Assembly: GCA_902168105.1 (NCBI GenBank) | Contig: CABHOY010000041.1 | Location: 248,001-312,000 of the forward strand | Source of the DNA: an uncultured Flavihumibacter sp. | Lineage (GTDB): Bacteria > Bacteroidota > Bacteroidia > Chitinophagales > Chitinophagaceae | Length of the DNA: 64,000 bases | Direction: 5' to 3' | Part shown: one piece after another, positions 37,089 through 45,407 of the stretch | Numbering within the stretch: the stretch's first letter is position 1 | Layout: each line of letters begins with the position of its first letter | Notes under the pieces: generated by a model | What the model saw: the letters and a program-made list of their open reading frames with translations, nothing else | Databases searched by the model: none | What the model was told of the DNA's origin: nothing | Made by a program: the position numbers and the translations under genes

Positions 37089-38309
37089 ATGAAACGATAT
37101 CATACAAACAAAATATACCTGCTTGCATGCTTCCTGGTATTGCTGGCCTGCAGTAAAAAACCTACTGATTACCGTGATTTCCTGGACGGAGAAGAACTTG
37201 TATATCCAGGCGCAGTATCTGATGCGAAAGTACTACCGGGCAACAACCGCCTCCAATTGATCTGGCATCCCAGTCCCGATCCAAGTGTTATTAAATACAC
37301 TATATACTGGAACAACCGGGCCGATTCCATCACGATCAATTCTACTACACACAATGCTACAGATACTGTCAGATGTACAATATCCGGACTATCCGAATAT
37401 GTATATTCCTTCGTGATCTATTCTTATGATGCAAAAGGTAACAGGTCTGTAGCAACAGAGATCAGCAACGCGAGAGTATATGGCACTGTATATACCGCAA
37501 CACTAAACAACAGGTTGAGCAACCCGGACAATCCTTATACTATTAATGAAGATAGCTCTGTCATTATCCGTTTCGCCACGCCTGACACCATCAACATTAA
37601 TACAGCGTTACAATACACCAAAAAGAACGGTGACGTAGCGGAGATGTCCTTATCTCCTGATACTGACTCTCTCACGCTGGCCGACTATAAATTTGGTACG
37701 CCGGTAGTGTATAAATCTTCCTATATTCCTGTTGCGTCGGCGCTGGATACATTTTATGCTTTGCAAAATGATACATTTCCTGCTATCTTAAGGCTGATTC
37801 AATGTGACAAAAGCCTTTTCCAGGAACATGATCTTTGGGGAGATATGGGCATCTACGAATCCGGTACCCGGGTAAGCAAACTATGGGACGGATCAGTAGG
37901 TCCGCAAGGTTATCCGAATATCTTCCACGCTGATGGAAACGGTTCCATGCCAAGAGTGCTTAGCTTTGATATGGGAAAAGTTTATAACAACCTGGGCATG
38001 ATAGAAGAAACGGGCAGGGACTGTTGTAACAATCCTGACCAGTTTGAGGTATGGGGTATTGACGATCTCACAGATGCAGTACCGGAGTTAAATTCTAATG
38101 ATGGAGGCTGGAAGGCCGCAATGCAGGCAAAAGGATGGACATTGCTGAAAGAGGTAGTAAGAACAGACAATGGTAATGCAGCCTATAAAACGCCGCTAAT
38201 GAGCAATCCGCCGCCTGTACGTTACATCCGTATCAGAGTGCTGCACAACGCCAACGGGGAAAACAGCTATACAAATTTATCAGAGCTCACGTTCTGGAAT
38301 AAAGAATAA
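37089..38309 (+). CDS. Surface lipoprotein with DUF4998-like and discoidin-like domains
   Basis: A 406-residue lipoprotein (signal ending VLLAC, Cys about 21). The N-terminal half has the DUF4998/fibronectin-like pattern (YPGAVSDAKVLPGNNRLQLI, IKYTIYWNN). The C-terminal part repeats the discoidin-like plan of its neighbour: LWDGSVGPQGYPNIFHADGN, LSFDMGKVYNNLGMIEETGR and a final VRYIRIRVLHNANGENSYTN. It starts 23 bp after the previous stop. The two proteins look like a pair of surface glycan binders feeding the SusC/SusD complex. Confidence 0.83.
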   Translation: MKRYHTNKIYLLACFLVLLACSKKPTDYRDFLDGEELVYPGAVSDAKVLPGNNRLQLIWHPSPDPSVIKYTIYWNNRADSITINSTTHNATDTVRCTISGLSEYVYSFVIYSYDAKGNRSVATEISNARVYGTVYTATLNNRLSNPDNPYTINEDSSVIIRFATPDTININTALQYTKKNGDVAEMSLSPDTDSLTLADYKFGTPVVYKSSYIPVASALDTFYALQNDTFPAILRLIQCDKSLFQEHDLWGDMGIYESGTRVSKLWDGSVGPQGYPNIFHADGNGSMPRVLSFDMGKVYNNLGMIEETGRDCCNNPDQFEVWGIDDLTDAVPELNSNDGGWKAAMQAKGWTLLKEVVRTDNGNAAYKTPLMSNPPPVRYIRIRVLHNANGENSYTNLSELTFWNKE

Positions 38310-38330
38310 TTAACACAAGTTACAGGTCTA

Positions 38331-40661
38331 ATGATGTTTTTAAGAACAAGAATTATTACTACGATTATCATGGCATTTCCGGTATTGCTTTGCACTGCGC
38401 AAAGCAATACCCTGGAATTGAAGTATGACAAGCCGGCCCAGACATGGGAAGAAACCCTTCCCCTCGGTAATGGCCGTCTGGGTATGATGCCTGACGGTGG
38501 TATCAAGACCGAGAAGATCGTCCTGAACGATATTACGCTCTGGTCGGGCGCACCACAGGACGCCAACAATTACGAGGCGTATAAACAGTTACCCCGTATC
38601 AGGCAACTACTGCAGGAAGGCAGGAATGATGAAGCCCAGGCGCTGATGGACAAAGACTTCATCTGCACCGGTAAAGGTTCCGGCGATGTTCCTTTTGGCT
38701 GTTACCAGGTATTAGGAGAACTGCAGCTACAGTTCGAGGGAGCCGGAAATGGCACTCCTGAGCAGTACGAAAGAAAGCTTTCCTTACAACAATCCATCGC
38801 CACCAGCAGCTATAAAGTCGATGGCGTTACTTACCGCCGCGAATACTTTACCAGTTATGGAGATGACCTGGGGATGATCAGGCTTACCGCAAGTCAGCCG
38901 GGAAAACTCAGTTGTCGCGTAACAATGAGCAGGCAGGAAAGATCGTCGGCCCGTACTACCGGCAATGCACTTGAACTATATGGTCAGCTGGATAATGGCA
39001 CTGACGGAAAGGGTATGCAGTACCAGGCGACGGTGAAAGCCAGTACGAAAGGCGGTACTATCAGTACACAGGGGAACGCCCTGGTGATCAAAGATGCTAC
39101 GGAGATCATACTGTATGTTTCTGCGGGTACTGATTTCAGGAACCCTGACTTCAAAAAGAAGATCAGCCAGACACTGGCATCCGCTATGAAAAAGGACTAT
39201 ACTATCCAACGGAAACAGCATATCGCCAATTACGGAAAACTGTTTAACAGGGTACAGTTAAGCCTGGGCAAAGGCAGTGCAAGTACCTTACCGACAGACA
39301 AGCGGCTGGCTGCATTCTACAACAACTCAGCTGCGGATAATGAACTGCCTGTACTCTTTTACCAGTTTGGCCGTTACCTGCTGATATCCAGCACAAGACC
39401 TGGTTTGCTGCCACCTAATTTACAGGGGCTCTGGGCCAATCAGATCCACACGCCCTGGAATGGCGACTATCACCTCGACGTGAATGTACAGATGAATCAC
39501 TGGCCGGTAGAAGTTTCCAATCTTCCTGAACTGAACCTGCCTTTGGCTGACCTTGTAAAAGGAATGGTGGAACCAGGCAAAAGAACTGCCCGCGCCTATT
39601 ACAATGCACCGGGATGGGTTGCGCATGTTATTACGAATATCTGGGGCTTCACGGAACCTGGGGAAAGCGCTTCCTGGGGAGCTACAAAATCAGGCTCCGG
39701 ATGGCTTTGTAATAATCTCTGGGAGCATTACGCATTTACAAACGACAAGAAATACCTGGCTGATATCTACCCGGTCATCAAAGAATCCGCCGTGTTCTAT
39801 AACAGTCTGCTGATCAAAGATGATAAAACAGGCTGGCTGGTAATGTCGCCTTCCTCCTCTCCTGAAAACACATTCTATTTGCCCAATGGCAAACATGCGA
39901 GTATCTGTATCGGCGCTACGATCGATAACCAGATCGTCCGCGATCTGTTCAACAACGTGATCAGTGCTTCTGCGACACTTGATAAGGACAGCGCTTTCAG
40001 AAAAGAGCTAAAGGAAAAGATCGCCCTGCTCCCGCCTCCTGGTGTAATTGCCAAAGATGGCAGGATCATGGAATGGCTGGAGGATTATAAAGAAACCGAT
40101 CCTCAACACAGACATCTTTCGCATTTATGGGGTTTATACCCTGCTTCCCTGATCACGGCGGAGAATACACCCGACCTGGCAGCGGCAGCTAAGAAAACGC
40201 TGGAAGTACGCGGTGATGACGGCCCAAGCTGGACGATCGCCTATAAGCTGTTGTTCTGGGCGAGGTTGCAGGACGGTAACCGCTCATTCAAACTGTTACG
40301 GGAGCTGCTGAAACCAACTGCCAGAACGGATATCAACTACGGCGCAGGTGGAGGCGTATACCAGAATATGTTATCAGCCGGTCCTCCCTTCCAGATAGAT
40401 GGCAACTTCGGCGCCACCGCTGGTATCGCAGAAATGCTATTACAGAGCCATGCAGGGCTTATTAACCTCCTTCCCTCCATACCGGATCAATGGAAGGCAG
40501 AAGGCGCCGTAAAAGGCTTAAAAGCACGCGGAAACTTTACCGTAGACTTTGCATGGAAGGATGGGAAGGTAACGAGTTACAAAATCACTTCGCCTACGCC
40601 ACGTAAAGTGAAGGTAAAGGTCAACGGTGTGATGAAAGAGATCATGGCAGCTAAGAGCTGA
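38331..40661 (+). CDS. GH95-family glycoside hydrolase (alpha-L-fucosidase or alpha-L-galactosidase)
   Basis: A 776-residue secreted or periplasmic enzyme, signal ending LLCTAQ (about 24). GH95 layout: N-terminal beta domain with PLGNGRLGMMPDGGIKTEKI, then the alpha/alpha toroid with LQGLWANQIHTPWNGDYHLD and QMNHW (near 365-390), SPSSSPENTF (general-acid Glu about 512) and FQIDGNFGATAGIAE (Asp about 690). Members remove terminal alpha-L-fucose or alpha-L-galactose by inversion. The N-x-N pair of the well-studied bifidobacterial enzyme reads D383-V-N385 here. It is the only glycosidase in the operon, so backbone-degrading enzymes must be elsewhere. Confidence 0.93.
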   Translation: MMFLRTRIITTIIMAFPVLLCTAQSNTLELKYDKPAQTWEETLPLGNGRLGMMPDGGIKTEKIVLNDITLWSGAPQDANNYEAYKQLPRIRQLLQEGRNDEAQALMDKDFICTGKGSGDVPFGCYQVLGELQLQFEGAGNGTPEQYERKLSLQQSIATSSYKVDGVTYRREYFTSYGDDLGMIRLTASQPGKLSCRVTMSRQERSSARTTGNALELYGQLDNGTDGKGMQYQATVKASTKGGTISTQGNALVIKDATEIILYVSAGTDFRNPDFKKKISQTLASAMKKDYTIQRKQHIANYGKLFNRVQLSLGKGSASTLPTDKRLAAFYNNSAADNELPVLFYQFGRYLLISSTRPGLLPPNLQGLWANQIHTPWNGDYHLDVNVQMNHWPVEVSNLPELNLPLADLVKGMVEPGKRTARAYYNAPGWVAHVITNIWGFTEPGESASWGATKSGSGWLCNNLWEHYAFTNDKKYLADIYPVIKESAVFYNSLLIKDDKTGWLVMSPSSSPENTFYLPNGKHASICIGATIDNQIVRDLFNNVISASATLDKDSAFRKELKEKIALLPPPGVIAKDGRIMEWLEDYKETDPQHRHLSHLWGLYPASLITAENTPDLAAAAKKTLEVRGDDGPSWTIAYKLLFWARLQDGNRSFKLLRELLKPTARTDINYGAGGGVYQNMLSAGPPFQIDGNFGATAGIAEMLLQSHAGLINLLPSIPDQWKAEGAVKGLKARGNFTVDFAWKDGKVTSYKITSPTPRKVKVKVNGVMKEIMAAKS

Positions 40662-40682
40662 TTCACCTTTTATACTTTTAGA

Positions 40683-40714
40683 AACCGTCTCATGAATAAA
40701 TGAGGCGGTTTTTT
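40683..40714 (+). terminator. Intrinsic terminator of the GH95 operon
   Basis: AACCGTCTCAT and ATGAGGCGGTT pair over 11 bp with one G-T wobble and a six-base loop, followed by TTTTCG. It lies 21 bp after the stop codon. Confidence 0.88.
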
Positions 40715-40736
40715 CGATTAAATGAGTGGTTTAATG

Positions 40737-41282
40737 TCAGCTACGTTTATGCTCACTTAAAAAACGGTTACATAGCGCCAGAATTTCATCAGGCGTCTTT
40801 TCCAAACCGTGAATAGAAAAAATAACTTCTTCTTTCGCTTTACCTGCAACGCAAAGATGATATTTCGGTACAGTATAGGTCGTTGACCCCGTACCATCAG
40901 TAGGGCTCATGGTATATTCTTTGTAATAGATCTGTAATCTGAACCCTGTTATATTTTCCCACAGAAGCCGTTTTTCAGATCCTGCCATGAATTTTCGCAA
41001 AAAGGCAAAGCTATCATAGATGCTTCTGCTTGGAGATAGTACTAATCCTTCATCTGATATTTTCATAGCTGCTTTTAAAGGGATTTTAGTCGCAGTAAAA
41101 CTGATGAATGAAGGAAGAAGAAAGCCCAATGCAATTATGCCGTATATGATAAGGTCGTATTTATTCCTGGCTGTAAACATTGCATATAAAAACCACAGAA
41201 CTGGTATTGACACTATCAATAGGCATCCAAGGCTTGTTTCTTCATTCGCTTCAGTGGATCTTTTTATGATTATGGGTTCCAT
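40737..41282 (-). CDS. Two-helix membrane protein, STM3941-like
   Basis: A 181-residue protein from ATG 41282 (MEPIIIKRSTEANEETSLG), preferred because the upstream 21 residues look untranslated. Two membrane helices (GCLLIVSIPVLWFLYAMF and LIIYGIIALGFLLPSFISF) are followed by a soluble domain of about 110 residues resembling a PH-like fold (LLWENITGFRLQIYYKE, then a PDEILALCNRFLSEH end). This is the general plan of STM3941-type proteins. Function unknown. It stands alone and converges on the GH95 operon. Confidence 0.7.
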   Translation of the reverse strand: MEPIIIKRSTEANEETSLGCLLIVSIPVLWFLYAMFTARNKYDLIIYGIIALGFLLPSFISFTATKIPLKAAMKISDEGLVLSPSRSIYDSFAFLRKFMAGSEKRLLWENITGFRLQIYYKEYTMSPTDGTGSTTYTVPKYHLCVAGKAKEEVIFSIHGLEKTPDEILALCNRFLSEHKRS

Positions 41283-41456
41283 TTGTAAACGGGGCTCTGA
41301 AATTATTGTAATCCCGAAGATATGGCATAACGCAGTGACTGGCAAGTTTTAGTCAACTACATAACAGCTACCGGTCTTTAAAATGTGACTACAATATGTC
41401 TACATATTAAAAGAAGCTCCCTTATTTATTAATAAGAGAGTCTCTTTCAAATGCCC

Positions 41457-42251
41457 TTACAAAATGGTATTGAGTACGCCACCATCGGCACGGAGCGCTG
41501 CGCCGTTCGTTGCGGAGGACAGCGGACTGCAGAGGTATACGGCCATATTCGCTATCTCGTCCGGTTTTATAAACCGCTGCAATAGCGATGTAGGGTTTAA
41601 TGCTGTCATAAGATCTGCCTTTACATCTTCTACATGCCGGTTTTGCCCTGCGGATATTTGTTCAACTGCAACCGCTACTCCATCAGAATAGGTTGGTCCG
41701 CCGATAATTGTGTTGACAGTAACGCCGGTGTTTTTCGTTAACTGGGACAGCCCCCGGCTGACGGATAGCATGGCTGTTTTCGTCATACCATAGTGTATCA
41801 TGTTTTCTGGAATGTTGATACCCGATTCGCTACTGATAAAGATCACCCTCCCCCAGTTCTTCTCCAGCATTTTGGGTAACAGGGCTCTTGACAGGCGCAC
41901 CCCGCTCATTACATTCACTTCAAAGAATCGTGTCCAGTCGCTGTCATGTGTGTCAAAGAAGGGGCGCAGGTCGAAGATGCCGACGTTATTTACCAGGATG
42001 TCAATATCCGGCAATGCTTGTAACAGTTCGCTGACGGCATTGACGTCGGTAAAGTCGGCTGCTATTCCCGAAACCTCTGCAGCAGGTATTTCCTCTCTTA
42101 ACGCTGCCAGCGCCTTGTTGATCTTGTCCGGTGTTCTTCCATTGATAATAACGCTGGCGCCTTCGGCCAACAACTGTCTTGCGATGGCGAAGCCGATGCC
42201 TTGTGTCGATCCGCTGATAAAAGCGGTCTTTGATCTCAATTGCAGATCCAT
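41457..42251 (-). CDS. SDR-family oxidoreductase
   Basis: A 264-residue classical short-chain dehydrogenase. Cofactor motif SGSTQGIGFAIA (about 14-25), LVNNVG near 88, catalytic Ser in FISSESGIN (about 139) and Tyr-x-x-x-Lys in YGMTKTAML (about 152-156), with C-terminal SSATNGAALRADGG. It acts on an unknown carbonyl or hydroxyl substrate with NAD(P)H. It lies downstream of a TetR gene on the same strand; the TetR operator motif recurs between them. An 18-bp tandem repeat occupies its 5' leader. Confidence 0.92.
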   Translation of the reverse strand: MDLQLRSKTAFISGSTQGIGFAIARQLLAEGASVIINGRTPDKINKALAALREEIPAAEVSGIAADFTDVNAVSELLQALPDIDILVNNVGIFDLRPFFDTHDSDWTRFFEVNVMSGVRLSRALLPKMLEKNWGRVIFISSESGINIPENMIHYGMTKTAMLSVSRGLSQLTKNTGVTVNTIIGGPTYSDGVAVAVEQISAGQNRHVEDVKADLMTALNPTSLLQRFIKPDEIANMAVYLCSPLSSATNGAALRADGGVLNTIL

Positions 42252-42264
42252 TAGTATGTTGGTT

Positions 42265-42312
42265 TATGTTGGTTGCCGGTTTTATGTTGATTGCCGGTTT
42301 TATGTTGGTTGC
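42265..42312. repeat. 18-bp tandem repeat in the SDR leader
   Basis: The unit TATGTTGRTTGCCGGTTT occurs at 42265 and 42283, with a partial third copy from 42301 to 42312. It lies 14-61 bp upstream of the leftward SDR start, within its probable 5' untranslated region, where changes in copy number could alter expression. Confidence 0.75.
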
Positions 42313-42324
42313 AGCGTTCACTGC

Positions 42325-42459
42325 GGTTTCATATCATATACGGTCTGTGCCCGCTTGTAATGCTATTCAGCGTTGGTATTCGGTTATGCTTTTGTGTTTT
42401 GATCTGACTTCACCAACAATGCAGGGAACCGGGCGAAGGCCCGTATACGATATGAAACC
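42325..42459. repeat. 135-bp element bounded by 19-bp inverted repeats
   Basis: GGTTTCATATCATATACGG (42325-42343) and its reverse complement with one mismatch (42441-42459) enclose about 97 bp without an ORF. A small CGGGC-GAAG-GCCCG hairpin abuts the right copy (42430-42443). It could be a MITE-like remnant or a pair of regulator sites; I see no target-site duplication. Confidence 0.6.
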
Positions 42460-42578
42460 TTCGCTACCTCCTGGCATCCTGTGAGATATTGAAATTTCTA
42501 TGTTTAGGACATATATAGACTATCATGCCTGTCCGCTTTGATCTCAGGTAAATAACATTGTCTTTATTCTGATGCTCT

Positions 42579-42605
42579 TATTTTTGTATTGATCACTACA
42601 AAAAT
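42579..42605. promoter_or_regulatory. TetR operator copy upstream of the SDR gene
   Basis: TATTTTTGTATTGATCA followed by CTACAAAAAT matches the palindrome before the TetR gene (43233-43266) at 26 of 27 positions. It lies 12 bp downstream of the TetR stop and about 330 bp before the SDR start, with a TAnnTTTG-like element inside the palindrome on each strand. Confidence 0.72.
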
Positions 42606-42617
42606 GGTCAAAAAAAA

Positions 42618-43199
42618 TCAGCTGATAATTTCCAGCTGCATTTCGATCTGTTTACTGAGGATCTTCTGATCAGGATACATACGCCTGGTAACGTTCATTC
42701 CGTTCCATAGGGTGATCAGGTAACGGCCCAGGACCTCCGGGTTCGTCTGGTTCTTCAGTGTTCCGTTCTTCTGTGCTTTCTTTATGGTGGTTGTGAAGAA
42801 TTGTTCGACCTCTTTCAGGATCGTGATCGCTTCCTCCTCCAGTTCACTGTCCAGGCAAGCCATTTCCACAACAGTATTAACGATGATACAACCTTGTAAG
42901 TGGGTCTGACGGTCATCCTTTGCCATGCTACGGAAGAAGTCTTTGATCAGTTCCACGGGCACTTTGCTATGTTCCAGTTCTTCCCGGAATTGCTGAAAGG
43001 CTTCCCTTCGCTGTTGAATTGCTTTCCTGAACAGTTCTTTCTTCCCTCCTTTGAACGCATGATAGAAGCTACCACTGCCCAGGCCAGTAGCTTCGAGAAT
43101 ATCTTCCAGTGAGGTGGCAGTAAAGCCTTTCTCCCAGAATACTTTCTGCGCCTTATTTAATACTTCTTTATTGTCGTATATACTGGGTCTGCCTCTCAT
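42618..43199 (-). CDS. TetR/AcrR-family transcriptional repressor
   Basis: A 193-residue regulator beginning MRGRPSIYDNKEVLNKAQKV, the usual AcrR-type opening. The HTH is FWEKGFTATSLEDILEATGL then GSGSFYHAFKGGKKELF (about 20-55). The C-terminal ligand domain includes LQGCIIVNTVVEMACLDSE. A 34-bp palindrome lies 34 bp upstream, and a near-identical copy lies between this gene and the SDR gene. It most likely represses itself and the SDR. Inducer unknown. Confidence 0.92.
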   Translation of the reverse strand: MRGRPSIYDNKEVLNKAQKVFWEKGFTATSLEDILEATGLGSGSFYHAFKGGKKELFRKAIQQRREAFQQFREELEHSKVPVELIKDFFRSMAKDDRQTHLQGCIIVNTVVEMACLDSELEEEAITILKEVEQFFTTTIKKAQKNGTLKNQTNPEVLGRYLITLWNGMNVTRRMYPDQKILSKQIEMQLEIIS

Positions 43200-43232
43200 T
43201 GGTCAATGTTTACTGTGTTAACACAAGGGAAA

Positions 43233-43266
43233 TCCTATTTTTGTATTGATCATTACAAAAATAGGA
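43233..43266. promoter_or_regulatory. Palindromic TetR operator upstream of the regulator gene
   Basis: A 34-bp inverted repeat with one mismatched base pair, arms TCCTATTTTTGTA and TACAAAAATAGGA-like around a GATC centre. It is 34 bp before the leftward TetR start. The same core is found at 42579-42605. Confidence 0.75.
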
Positions 43267-43307
43267 CAATTTTTAAATCCCGGTATATTTTTTCTGCTTT
43301 CGATTAT

Positions 43308-43898
43308 TTACAGATCATTTAATCCTTTGCCTTCAAGAATTTGCGGCGTACATTTTTCGACCCTTGATTCACGGGTTTTGGACTGTTTAGGTGCAGAGAA
43401 ATGAAGAAGATAGGCTCTCTGCCGTCCTGGTGTTAATGCGTCAAAAGCTGTTTTCAAGGCTGGATCTTTATCCAGTTTATTCTGGAACTCTTCAGCTACT
43501 GCAAACTCGGTAACCTTTTTAAATTTCACCTGCAGGCCGGCCTTTTCCACTTCTATGGCCTCGTAGATATAGGATTTCAGGACAGGCGCTAATTTCACGA
43601 TTTCCTTCACATTAGTAAAGCGTGTCTGCCGTGCTGCCTGTACATTCTCTGTCTGTATAACCAGGATGTCATCAGCATCACTCAGTAATACCCCTTTGAA
43701 GAATAAAAACGCGCAGTACTCCTTGAATACATGTATTAAAACGATGTTGTTACCCTCGTAGGTATAGCAGGGACAACCCCATTTTAATTCTTCGGTCAAT
43801 CCGCAACTAAGAGCGATCAATCTCAATTGTTCTATTTCTTTCTGCCACTTCTCATTCTGATCAAAATAGAAATCAACCTTGGGATTCATGTTATTCAT
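43308..43898 (-). CDS. YdeI/OmpD-associated (DUF1801-type) family protein
   Basis: A 196-residue protein of the YdeI family. The N-terminal DUF1801-like domain holds ELKWGCPCYTYEGNNIVLIH and YCAFLFFKGVLLSDADD (about 36-80). The C-terminal helical part contains PALKTAFDALTPGRQRAYLL and a KQSKTRESRVEKCTPQILEG tail. The fold resembles frataxin-like proteins, and the biochemical role is not established. It is the last gene of the ArsR-SRPBCC-DoxX operon, 10 bp after the DoxX-like stop. Confidence 0.88.
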   Translation of the reverse strand: MNNMNPKVDFYFDQNEKWQKEIEQLRLIALSCGLTEELKWGCPCYTYEGNNIVLIHVFKEYCAFLFFKGVLLSDADDILVIQTENVQAARQTRFTNVKEIVKLAPVLKSYIYEAIEVEKAGLQVKFKKVTEFAVAEEFQNKLDKDPALKTAFDALTPGRQRAYLLHFSAPKQSKTRESRVEKCTPQILEGKGLNDL

Positions 43899-43908
43899 GT
43901 TATTCTGT

Positions 43909-44292
43909 TTATTGATTAGCTAAGATAAATTTTCTATCCGCAGGTCTGAAATACCAGGATGCTGCTGTCAATACGATCAGTAACAGTGATGGGTATATTT
44001 CCGTTGCAGGATCTCCTACTATCATATGTGAAATGGCGGCTCCTGACATGGCAAAGAAAAAACCGGCATAAGCCCATTCCTTCAGCAGCGGATACCTGGG
44101 TATAAGTACCGCAACTACTCCTAAAAATTTCCAGATAGCTAAGATCGTAAGAATATAGACAGGATATCCCAGCTGCGTGATCATATCTACTTCATCTTTC
44201 TGTTTCATTAATTGTACTACGCCTGTCGATACCATTCCTAAAGCGAGCCACAGTGTTGCTATCCAATAGATAATTTTGTTCCTTTTTGTCAT
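43909..44292 (-). CDS. DoxX-like membrane protein
   Basis: A 127-residue protein with four membrane helices: IIYWIATLWLALGMVSTGVV, YILTILAIWKFLGVVAVLI, WAYAGFFFAMSGAAISHMI and SLLLIVLTAASWYF. The loop after helix 1 (QLMKQKDEVDMITQLGYP) matches the DoxX-like family. It has no redox cysteines, unlike the MauE-type protein at 27995. It is co-oriented with the SRPBCC gene 6 bp upstream. Its role in the operon is unknown. Confidence 0.85.
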   Translation of the reverse strand: MTKRNKIIYWIATLWLALGMVSTGVVQLMKQKDEVDMITQLGYPVYILTILAIWKFLGVVAVLIPRYPLLKEWAYAGFFFAMSGAAISHMIVGDPATEIYPSLLLIVLTAASWYFRPADRKFILANQ

Positions 44293-44298
44293 GGGATG

Positions 44299-44772
44299 TT
44301 ATTTTACTTTTAATTGTCCTACGATTTTTTCCAAACGATCATGCGCCATACTCATACCCTTACCCATGCCTATTTTTATCATCCCGTCCCTATGTTCAAC
44401 TGATTCATACACAATATGGATATTAAGTCTGCTTTTATCCTCACTCACTTCAACAAATTCCAGGAATTCAAGCTGAACGCCAAACGGTGCATTCTCCATT
44501 TCGAATGTCCGTGTGATCTTTTTATTGGGGCTAAACTCGTGGAATACACCATTGGCCTGAAACACAGGATTACCTTGTGGGTCTGAGGTTATGTAATGCC
44601 AGCTGCCGTGTCTTTTATTTTCAAGCTTCTGCACTTTTGTTCCCATCCACTGCTCTACAATTTCAGCTTCTGCATATGCCTTAAAGAGTAGTTCCAGCGG
44701 CAGATCAAATTCTCTCGTTATTACTAAATCCTGTTTGCCTTCTTCGGCGTTCACCTTTGTTTTTTGCTCCAT
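44299..44772 (-). CDS. SRPBCC/AHSA1-domain protein
   Basis: A 157-residue single-domain protein of the START/SRPBCC superfamily, AHSA1 type: ITREFDLPLELLFKAYAEAE, VEQWMGTKVQKLE, WHYITSDPQGNPVFQANGVF and a C-terminal helix (GMGKGMSMAHDRLEKIVGQL). Such proteins have a hydrophobic pocket. This ArsR-linked group is very common in soil Bacteroidota, but no ligand is known. It lies 4 bp after the ArsR stop, so translation is probably coupled. Confidence 0.9.
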   Translation of the reverse strand: MEQKTKVNAEEGKQDLVITREFDLPLELLFKAYAEAEIVEQWMGTKVQKLENKRHGSWHYITSDPQGNPVFQANGVFHEFSPNKKITRTFEMENAPFGVQLEFLEFVEVSEDKSRLNIHIVYESVEHRDGMIKIGMGKGMSMAHDRLEKIVGQLKVK

Positions 44773-44776
44773 AGTG

Positions 44777-45100
44777 TTATTGTTTAGGTTTATAGTTTTT
44801 CATAATAGATTCCAGTTTATTAAATCTGTCATCCCACATCTGGCGGAATGGTTCAATAAAATCTGCTATTTCTTTCATTTTCTGAGGGTTTAAATGGTAA
44901 TATATCTCCCGTCCGTTCTGCTCCTGTTTCAATAATTCACACTCGGTCAGTATGGCCAGGTGTTTTGACACTGTCGGCCTGGCGGTATCGAAATTGGCAG
45001 CTATCGCTCCTGCTGTCATTGACTGTGACGCTACAAGGACCAATATGGCCCTTCTGGTAGGATCTGCTATGGCCTGAAATACATCTCTTCTTAAATTCAT
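44777..45100 (-). CDS. ArsR-family winged-helix repressor
   Basis: A 107-residue regulator: RRDVFQAIADPTRRAILVLV opening, recognition helix ARPTVSKHLAILTECELLKQ and wing EQNGREIYYHLNPQK. No cysteine pair for metal binding is present, so it belongs to the non-metal ArsR group that accompanies SRPBCC proteins. Two direct copies of a near-palindromic site (45104-45145) lie right before its start codon, which suggests autorepression of the four-gene operon. Confidence 0.92.
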   Translation of the reverse strand: MNLRRDVFQAIADPTRRAILVLVASQSMTAGAIAANFDTARPTVSKHLAILTECELLKQEQNGREIYYHLNPQKMKEIADFIEPFRQMWDDRFNKLESIMKNYKPKQ

Positions 45101-45103
45101 TGC

Positions 45104-45145
45104 GTAGCTATTTGACTACAAATATACATGTAGCTATTTAGCTAC
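45104..45145. promoter_or_regulatory. Tandem ArsR operator
   Basis: GTAGCTATTTGACTAC (45104-45119) and GTAGCTATTTAGCTAC (45130-45145) are near-palindromic and repeat with a 26-bp period. The first begins 3 bp upstream of the ArsR start codon, so bound repressor would cover the transcription start. Confidence 0.75.
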
Positions 45146-45407
45146 ACAAATATTTTATCTAAAAAATCAGGTTTTCTTATCATGTGATAGGACAAATGCC
45201 CTTAATCTGGTTCTTTTTTGCGGGCAATTCGTCTATCCACAGAAGACAAAGAGGCGTTCATTTTAATATATGACTTAACTAGGTGTCGGACAATCATATT
45301 GAAAGACGCAAAAGTTACTGATCTGGGTGTAGTCAATAAGAAAAGCCATTAAACATAGCTATAACTACGTTTAATGGCTTTTCTTATTGATTAATCAATC
45401 AGTTTTA
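45146..45407. other. Intergenic region between ArsR operon and MFS gene
   Basis: No ORF seen. The right part carries the long hairpin at 45333-45390 that terminates the MFS gene; the rest holds the upstream portion of the ArsR promoter. Confidence 0.5.
45333..45390. terminator. Long perfect hairpin terminator after the MFS gene
   Basis: 22-bp arms (45333-45354 and 45369-45390) with core AAAAGCCATTAAAC / GTTTAATGGCTTTT pair perfectly; a further TAG/CTA pairing lies inside the loop. A- and T-rich ends make it effective on either strand. It starts 18 bp after the MFS stop on the minus strand. Confidence 0.85.
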
